A stretch of 64,000 bases of DNA, from contig NW_004450266.1 of assembly GCF_000321225.1 (NCBI RefSeq), positions 6,594,419 through 6,658,418 on the forward strand, read 5' to 3'. Every line of letters starts with the position of its first letter. The stretch's first letter is position 1. Origin of the DNA: Odobenus rosmarus divergens (lineage: Eukaryota; Chordata; Mammalia; Carnivora; Odobenidae). The notes below the pieces were generated by a model, which saw only the letters and a list, made by a program, of their open reading frames with translations, ran no database searches and had not been told where the DNA came from. Shown here piece after piece: positions 57,803-64,000 of the stretch. Position numbers and translations under genes: made by a program.

Positions 57803-57960
57803 AAAAAGAAAAAAAAAGAAAAAAAAGAAAAAAAAGAAAAAAAAGAAAAAAAGAAAAAAAAAAAAGAGGCTCAGAGAAAGATGAAGTGGCCTGTGGAGAA
57901 TCACAAAGATGCTGAGTCCTGGAGGCAGGATTTGAACCCAGGACTCAGGGCCTGGTCTTC
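57740..57960 (-). repeat. MIR interrupted by an A/G-rich expansion
   Basis: TATTGTTATTCCTATTT on one side and GAGGCTCAGAGAAAGATGAA on the other are adjacent in an intact reverse MIR. Here about 100 bp of A-rich sequence stands between them. A TTTGAACCCAGGACTCAG end completes the element. Confidence 0.7.
57769..57868. repeat. A-rich (A5-9 G)n tract
   Basis: About 100 bp of A-runs each closed by a single G, inside a MIR. Confidence 0.93.
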
Positions 57961-58429
57961 TTCAGTGATGCTGTGCTCTCTGGGCCTTGAGGCAACTCAC
58001 TCCACAGCAGAAGCCTGGAGAAGGAACAACGTGACAGATCTAGGGCACAGTGAGGCCGGTCCTGAAGACAGCAAAGGATCCCGCTGTAAGGTAGCAAATT
58101 CTAGGGCTTTCAGGGCTTAAAGGGATCCAAGAGACCGTAGCCTAATGCTCTCATTTAATAGTGAAGAAAACTGAGACCTGGAGAAAGGTCAGGGACTCAC
58201 CCAAGGTCTCAGAGTGCGTCAGCAGAGTCCGAATTGAAAGCAGAGGAAGGGTTAGTCAGGTGGGACAGAGTTAAGGATTCAAAGTGTTGTCTTAGCTCAC
58301 AACTACAAGCCATGAAGCTAAGACTAAGGCCTCTACTAAACGAGATGTTATCATCTAAGACGTGAGTCTTGCCCACAGGAAATCTGCAGCCTAATTGGGA
58401 GAACGAGACAACAGCTGTCATTCAGGCGG

Positions 58430-58640
58430 TAGCATGGGGCATGGAAGAAGTTGTGCCTGGAGGTAAAGAGACCTTGTACGGGGGCCTGTTCTTCTAGTAT
58501 CATGCTGGGGGTGCCTAAAACAACTTCCTGCCCCTCTCTGGGCCTCACCTCCTTCATATGTAAATGAAGGTGATGGCAGAGATGATGACCCCTAGGACCG
58601 CTACCTGTTCTAAAATGTTATGAGTCTATAATTAATTAAG
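58430..58640 (+). repeat. MIR fragment
   Basis: GCCTCACCTCCTTCATATGT and ATGAAGGTGATGGCAGAGAT resemble the forward MIR core and tail with considerable wear. Confidence 0.45.
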
Positions 58641-59240
58641 AGAGCAAATGTGCAGAAAAGGTGTCCAGACAAGGAAGGACATTGAGCCTTAAGAGCAACA
58701 AAGCACTTAGGGCCAAGGCAATGGTAGCTGATATGGGACAAAACCAGCAGAGGGAAGGCTTCTCGGATGAGGTGGGCTTGAGGAATGGCTTGGGTATGGA
58801 TTGATAAGGGAAAAGATGGAGGGATGGTGAGGAATTCATAGTATGGTGCATTTCCCGGAAGTCTTTTCCCAACTGTCTGTCATTATTGACTTGGAAACTA
58901 CTTAAAAAGAGTTCAAGAGTTCAAATGCGTGGTTCTTTTTGTGAATGGGTGGGAAATTCCACTCACTCGATGTTGTCCCTCTGCTAACAAGAGCTGCGCT
59001 TTACAGGAACACAGAGTTAAGAACAAGAGGGTCCAATCTAACACGTGCTCTCCTTCCAGCGCAAAGCGGTCTGGGTCCTGGTGGAGCGAGGCTCACAAGC
59101 CAGGGCCCTGAGCACCTCGGCTCTCCATTGGCTTTGCCTGGAAGAATCCATGTTCCTACAGTCTTAAAGTTATGTGTCCTTCTAGAGAATGACTTTGGAA
59201 GTTTCCTTCTGAATATGCTTTTAAAAAATAAGGATTCTGA

Positions 59241-59372
59241 GGGGCCCCTGGGTGGCTGAGTCGGTTAAGTATCCAACTCTTGATCTCAGCTCAGGTCTTG
59301 GTCTTGGGGTCGTGAGTTCGAGCCCTGCATTGGGCCCTCTGCTGGGAGTGGAGCCTACTTTAAAAAAAAAAA
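59241..59372 (+). repeat. Short carnivore SINE
   Basis: GGGGCCCCTGGGTGGCTGAG head, a TTGATCTCAGCTCAGGTCTT segment, GGAGCCTACTT and an A tail. Flanks AAGGATTCTGAG and AAGAATTTGGAG suggest a worn target-site duplication. Confidence 0.88.
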
Positions 59373-59559
59373 GAATTTGGAGTAAAGTTTAGGGCAAGAT
59401 TATTTTTGCTTTAAGCTACTGGCTGGTGGTCCAACTGGGGAGGGTGGGTTTCACCTTCAGCACCGCAGAAGGGGTACAGGGCAGAAGCAGGGGGCCTGGT
59501 TGCCAGGTCCTGTTCTGCTACTGCCTGGCTGTCAGACCTTGGCCGTGTCACTTGATCTT

Positions 59560-59760
59560 CCTGCACCTGTTTCCTCATCTTTACACTTGCTCCTCCCTTG
59601 CTTCCCTGCATGGCAACGCCTAGTCCTTTCAAATCCAGCTCAAATGTCACCTCCTCTGACAAGCCTTCTTGACTTCTTAAACAGGCTAAGTTACTCCCAG
59701 GACTTTGTCCCCCTCAGCCCTATTAAAGCATCATGTAGTCCACACTGTTGCTCTCACTGA
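59560..59760 (+). repeat. L2 fragment
   Basis: AATCCAGCTCAAATGTCACC and TCCTCTGACAAGCCTTCTTG are highly characteristic L2 3' segments. A MIR-like core lies just before it (59490-59600). Confidence 0.7.
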
Positions 59761-61839
59761 GAGAATTCAACCAGATGATCTCATAGATCCCCCCGCCCCA
59801 CCCCCCCACCCCTGATCTAAAACTCTCTGGCTCAGTCCTTCTCAAACCCAGGGGTATAAAATATGTCTCTTAATAAATTACCATAGTTACCACTTGCATT
59901 TTTAACAGGATCAATTGCAGATAAGTGTTACACACTGTCTAGATTTTGATTTATGAAGTCTGTAAGATACAAACCTGTTAATCATCTGCCAAAAAGCCTT
60001 CACAGTGAAACAGTGAGGAAAATACATTTTCTGTGACCGAGTATAGTGTTGTTTGCTAAATCTGACAGAAGAGAAGTCTGTTTGCTTCAAAATTTGCCCT
60101 AGGCTGTTGGTGTCAGAGCAGGGAAAAGTTTTAGGAGACATGGAATAATTTTACGATAGCAACAAGGAAGTGGAAGGGAGACATTTAGAGAATATTTCTT
60201 TTGGATGAAATGTTCATGTCTACAGTTTTTCTTCCATTTGGAAGGCTTTCAAGTACTTGGGGCCCACTTGGGACCGCACAAATAATGAGTCTCCACTAAC
60301 CAGGTATCTCTATACTAAATGCTAGTGCAGAAGAGGCACTCATTGGCTTGGGAGAAGTGTGAACTTTATTGCATAAATGTTATGTTTCCATTTAGTGTTT
60401 GGTGAATTCCCTCCCCCTATCGTTCCTTCCTGCTTTGCTCACATTCAGAATGCAGCTGCCTTCATTTAGCAGAAGGTGTACCTTTAGACTGCTCAGACCT
60501 GAATTAAAATTTCGGCTGCCTATGAATTACTGATTTTCATAATTGGGTGGATGGTATGCTGGAGGATTGGGGGGGGGGCGCTTTGCCCCTAGCTTTTGTT
60601 TTTCTCTCACAACAGTGGGTCCTGCTAGGAGATTTAATTTTCAGGAACTTGTTTTTCCTTCCATCAATATTGGAACGCAGAGTTTAAATGTTTCCTTAGC
60701 TCTTTCTCTGGATATGTGTTGTGAGTGGGCGTGTTCTCTGGGTGTGGCACAAAATACTCTTCAACATACAAAGGGGTGTCTGCAGAAGGAAGAGAAGACA
60801 ATGCTCCTTCCTAGAGGAGATGTGGAAACCACAGACGCCTCAGTGAACCCATTATAGTGCCTTACTTGGTCTGCTCGCTACTCTTTCCCAGACACAGATC
60901 ACTAGCACTGCTGTGAAATGAGATGGTGAAAGATGATCAAGTCAAGGTCAAGGTGAAAGAGAATCACAGTTGATAAATATGTCCTCCTGATCGGCGGTTG
61001 AGGTCCAGAAAGGCCTGCCTTCATTTTCTACCTTTTGCTTTCCATTTTTGAAATCCCAAAGGCTCACTTTGTAGGAAACAAGGAGAGACCACAGAAGAAA
61101 TCCTGCCTGCAGGAGGCCTACGAGGCAGGCTGACTGCCCACTGGACTCCTACTTCAAGGGGCAGTCACACCAGAAGAGGAAAGGTGGATTTTCTCCTCCA
61201 CCAGCTCACCATGGCCACGGGAGTCTGCTGACGGATTCCAGCACCAAAGACAGAAGGAATCGGCTCTGAGTGATGGCGGAGCTCACTAGCCATCCTCTGT
61301 CTCTCTTCTCCACTCATCCGGTACCTATGCCTCCCTCCCAGCACCTCCTCTATCTCTTGTTCCCCTGTGATGTGCCCCAGCCAAGAGAAGCAACTCTTTC
61401 CACTGCTTCTCTTGTTGCTCCTTAAGTCGTAAATACGGATGTCAGCCACTCTTTCGGAGCAGTCGGTTCAAGAACCAACGTCTACCTATTACACAGCTGA
61501 GATCCACTCTCTGGTGCTTCCTTTTGGCTTCTCTGTAGGATAGATGCTAATGCTTCAGGCAAGAGGAAGGAACTTGGACTCTGGGACAGCCAACTGCATG
61601 ACTGGATGTATGACCTTGACGGCAGCTAGTGAAATACTTTAGGTTACATCTATTACATCTTCTTTGATCCTGAAAAGGGACTGGCCTTATTACTGGCAAC
61701 AAGGAAAAGAGAAGAAGACAAACTAGATGGCACAGCTGGGAGTTAATTCTACAGCAACTCAAGGTAGAGAGGAGACTCTAATAGAGACCCTCTCATTCCC
61801 TCAAATGGAACCACGAAAGGTGTACCATATATTTTAATT

Positions 61840-62000
61840 TATTCCTCATAATAATTATGAGAAATGGGTACCTTTGCCATCATTTTACACATTTACAGCT
61901 CTCAGATGGAGACTGTGAGCTGAAGTCACTTTCTCAAGGTCACACAGCCATAAGGGCAAATCTAGTAGGTGAACCAAGTTCTATCGGACGCCAAAGAAGC
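61840..62000 (-). repeat. MIR
   Basis: TCCTCATAATAATTATGAGA, TTTCTCAAGGTCACACAGCC and GTGAACCAAGTTCTAT mark a reverse MIR. Confidence 0.65.
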
Positions 62001-62019
62001 TGAAGGTTGTGGTATATGG

Positions 62020-62230
62020 CCTGAACCAGAGCATGGGCTCCAGGAACCAGGATGCCTCCCGCTAACTATATGCCTTTTGGACAAGTCATCTCTACATATC
62101 GGTTTCCCCATCTGTGAAATGGGGTTAATAATGGCACCCAGCTAAGAGAGTTATTTTGAAGAGCTAATAGTGTAGCAGGGTGCATGCGAAGAGGTTTGCT
62201 CAGGCCTTGGCAGAGTTGGTATTTTGGTTT
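62020..62230 (+). repeat. MIR
   Basis: CCCCATCTGTGAAATGGGGT and ATAATGGCACCCAGCTAAGA are the forward MIR core. It stands next to an inverted MIR at 61840. Confidence 0.65.
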
Positions 62231-62879
62231 TAAGGAAAGGTCACACATGCCTTTCATTTGTGAACCAAAGCAACGTACTACTTGGTCTAATGAATCCTAA
62301 CAAGGCAATGTGGGCTTTTAGAGGTGAGCGCACACACTTATACATATAAAGCACACAGCAACTCCCCATGGTAAAACAGGGAAGCAAACAAGCACTGTGC
62401 TGAATGCGAAGAAGGCAGGGTGTTTGGGTACATTCCCTCCTGGGGAAAAGTACTATCAAAACAAATTAAACCTGTTGTCTCCCAGAAGCCCAAACACAGG
62501 CAGATTCATGCCAACATCTGAAAGAACTTTTCTCCCTGTGCACTTGAGATTGGCACTGGGAAGGTGCCAGGTGCTGGAAAGCTGTTCCATGGCCTGTGAG
62601 GTGTCAGTCCCTGTAGGTGCCCCAGCTCTCTGTGCAGATGATGGGATTCAAAGGCCTCCAGTCTGCAATAGTCTAGGTCAATGCAATGACAAAAATTTGA
62701 CAAAGCCCCTGACAGCCTGGGCTTCAAGCCAGTTCTGCCCTGGTATTTGAACTGGGAGATCTGTTTTCAATCATACCCAGAAGTTTACCAACCACTATGA
62801 AGAGCAACTCTAAGGACAGGGTCTAGGAAAGATGATGATTCCCTTGATTATATTAAGTTTTGGTTATTTGCTAATTCTT

Positions 62880-63010
62880 TCTTTGGGGGCACACAGAATT
62901 TCACCAAGAAGACTATGAGCTCCTTGAAGACAAGCAACAAGTCTGGTTCTCCAAAAAGTCTGGTGTGTGCTACACACAAAGCAAGCACTCAGTAATATTC
63001 ACTGTGTGGA
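62880..63010 (+). repeat. L2-type 3' end
   Basis: CTATGAGCTCCTTGAAGACA and CACTCAGTAATATTCACTG match a typical L2 end. Confidence 0.55.
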
Positions 63011-63328
63011 GAAACTGAGCAGGAATACAAGGGGAGAAACGGAGGAAAGAGGGCGGGAGGTACACGGCACAACAGACTCCAGAGAATGCCTGCTGGCCAA
63101 CAAAGCTATCATTTCCTTGCTCTACAGTTTCAGGCGCGCAATGCCTAGAATAAAGGGACTGAGAGGAAGTGCACTCTGCATTGTGCTCTCAGACCATATC
63201 TGGAGTTCAGTAGTTCACCATCCAGGAGCCACATTTAAGAGACGGATAAGATGAACTTGAGGACGCTCGTAGAAGAGCAATGAAGAGAAGGATAAGAGGA
63301 CTTGAACAAACATTTCAAATAAAGAATT

Positions 63329-63560
63329 CCTGGGCGGTTCTGTCAGTTAAGCGACTGACTCAATTTCGGTTCAGGTCATGATCTCAGGGTCATGAGATCG
63401 AGCCCTGACAGGTGTCAGGCTCTGTACTGGGTTGGGTGCTGGGTGTGGAGCCTGCTTAAGATTCTCTCCCTCTTCCTCTGCCCCTCCCCTGCACTGTGCC
63501 CCCACCCCCACCCCCTGGCTCGCTCTCTTTCTCTCTCTCTGTCTCTCAAAAAAAAAAAAA
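63329..63560 (+). repeat. Carnivore SINE with CT-rich body
   Basis: Worn head (TCAGTTAAGCGACTGACTCA), a TCATGATCTCAGGGTCATGA segment, a long CT-rich part and a poly(A) tail. AATTCCTG is present just before and just after, consistent with a target-site duplication that overlaps the head. Confidence 0.88.
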
Positions 63561-64000
63561 AATTCCTGAAGGAATTGGGAATTTAGCTTACTCAGGGGGT
63601 ACTGACCACTGTTTAAAAGTATCTGAAGGGCTATTATGTAAGATAAGGACTGGACTTTTGTGGTCCTAAATTAGGTTGATTAGGTCCAATGAGTAAGGAC
63701 TATAGACCTTGGGAAATGGACTTAATTCAAAAGAAGAAAGAATTTTGTAAGCATCAGAGCAGGATACTGTTTACTTTGTTGGATCATATTCTGTTGATGT
63801 GTATGGATCTGCCCATATGATATAAACTTCTTGAGGGTCGGAAATGTGTCATTTGCTTCTGAGTCTTTAGTAAACAGTGCCACCCTTGGCTCACAGCGGG
63901 TCTTAAATGAAAGTCTGTTGGCTGAATGACAAAATGAATGGACTAGGTAACCCATCAGATCATACATTTTCAGTCGCTGGCTGCATTCAAATTAATGACT

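Larger units (their letters stand above)
56680..64000 (-). other. TENM4: Intron upstream of the EGF1 exon (partial)
   Basis: No exon is recognised. The stretch holds L2 fragments (57255-57500, 59560-59760, 62880-63010), MIRs, two SINEs (59241-59372, 63329-63560), an A/G-rich expansion (57769-57868) and unique AT-rich blocks next to the exon (56815-56990) and at 60180-60560. Confidence 0.65.

Noticed and set aside
57652..58120. Lysine-rich open frames
   Set aside because: They translate the A-rich repeat inside a MIR and are not protein coding.
1..64000. miR-708, which lies in a TENM4 intron in mammals
   Set aside because: Neither its mature sequence nor its complement was seen; it belongs to a more 5' intron outside this window.

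Overview
The window is vertebrate nuclear DNA, most likely from a caniform carnivore. It holds eight tRNA-derived carnivore SINEs with a GGGCGCCTGGGTGGCTCAGT-type head, and three 3' ends of carnivore-type LINE-1, plus many old mammalian MIR and L2 copies. The long SINE form (about 200 bp) is most familiar to me from arctoids such as bears, seals and mustelids. That narrower placement is a guess and I do not name a species.

The only protein-coding gene I can support is a teneurin read on the minus strand, from high to low coordinates. Seven exons encode the extracellular EGF-like region: 56578-56679 (EGF1), 53847-54041 (EGF2+3), 47485-47685 (EGF4+5), 29267-29452 (EGF6+7), 21737-21763 (a 27-nt microexon), 14165-14311 (EGF8) and 5062-5278 (Cys-rich linker leading to the beta-rich core). 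They join into 1075 nt of open frame with consistent GT/AG borders. Residue choices such as the microexon peptide AHYLDRVVK and the exon G segments [11 protein letters not shown] and ENPFDGG fit TENM4 better than my recollection of TENM1, TENM2 or TENM3. The gene continues beyond both ends: the N-terminal, membrane-spanning and linker exons would lie above 64000, and the core, NHL, YD-repeat and toxin-like C-terminal exons before position 1.

All introns between these exons, except the one leaving the lowest exon, are phase 1. Each EGF exon is therefore a symmetric cassette that can be skipped without a frameshift. EGF2 and EGF5 each lack one of the six cysteines, as known for the covalent teneurin dimer. 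The microexon is the teneurin 'A' splice insert between EGF7 and EGF8. It lies isolated between two introns of about 7.5 kb, has a non-consensus donor, and is followed by CU-rich and UG-rich tracts and a GCATG element.

The remaining sequence is intronic. Its main content is ancient MIR and L2 fragments, younger SINE and L1 insertions with visible target-site duplications (two nested inside MIRs), microsatellites, and unique AT-rich blocks that look like conserved non-coding elements. Unexplained local structures include an exact 34-bp repeat separated by 2 kb, a 70-bp tandem duplication, a 15-bp perfect hairpin, and G-rich tracts just downstream of two donor sites. I found no RNA gene, no second protein-coding gene, no CRISPR array and no new multi-gene system.
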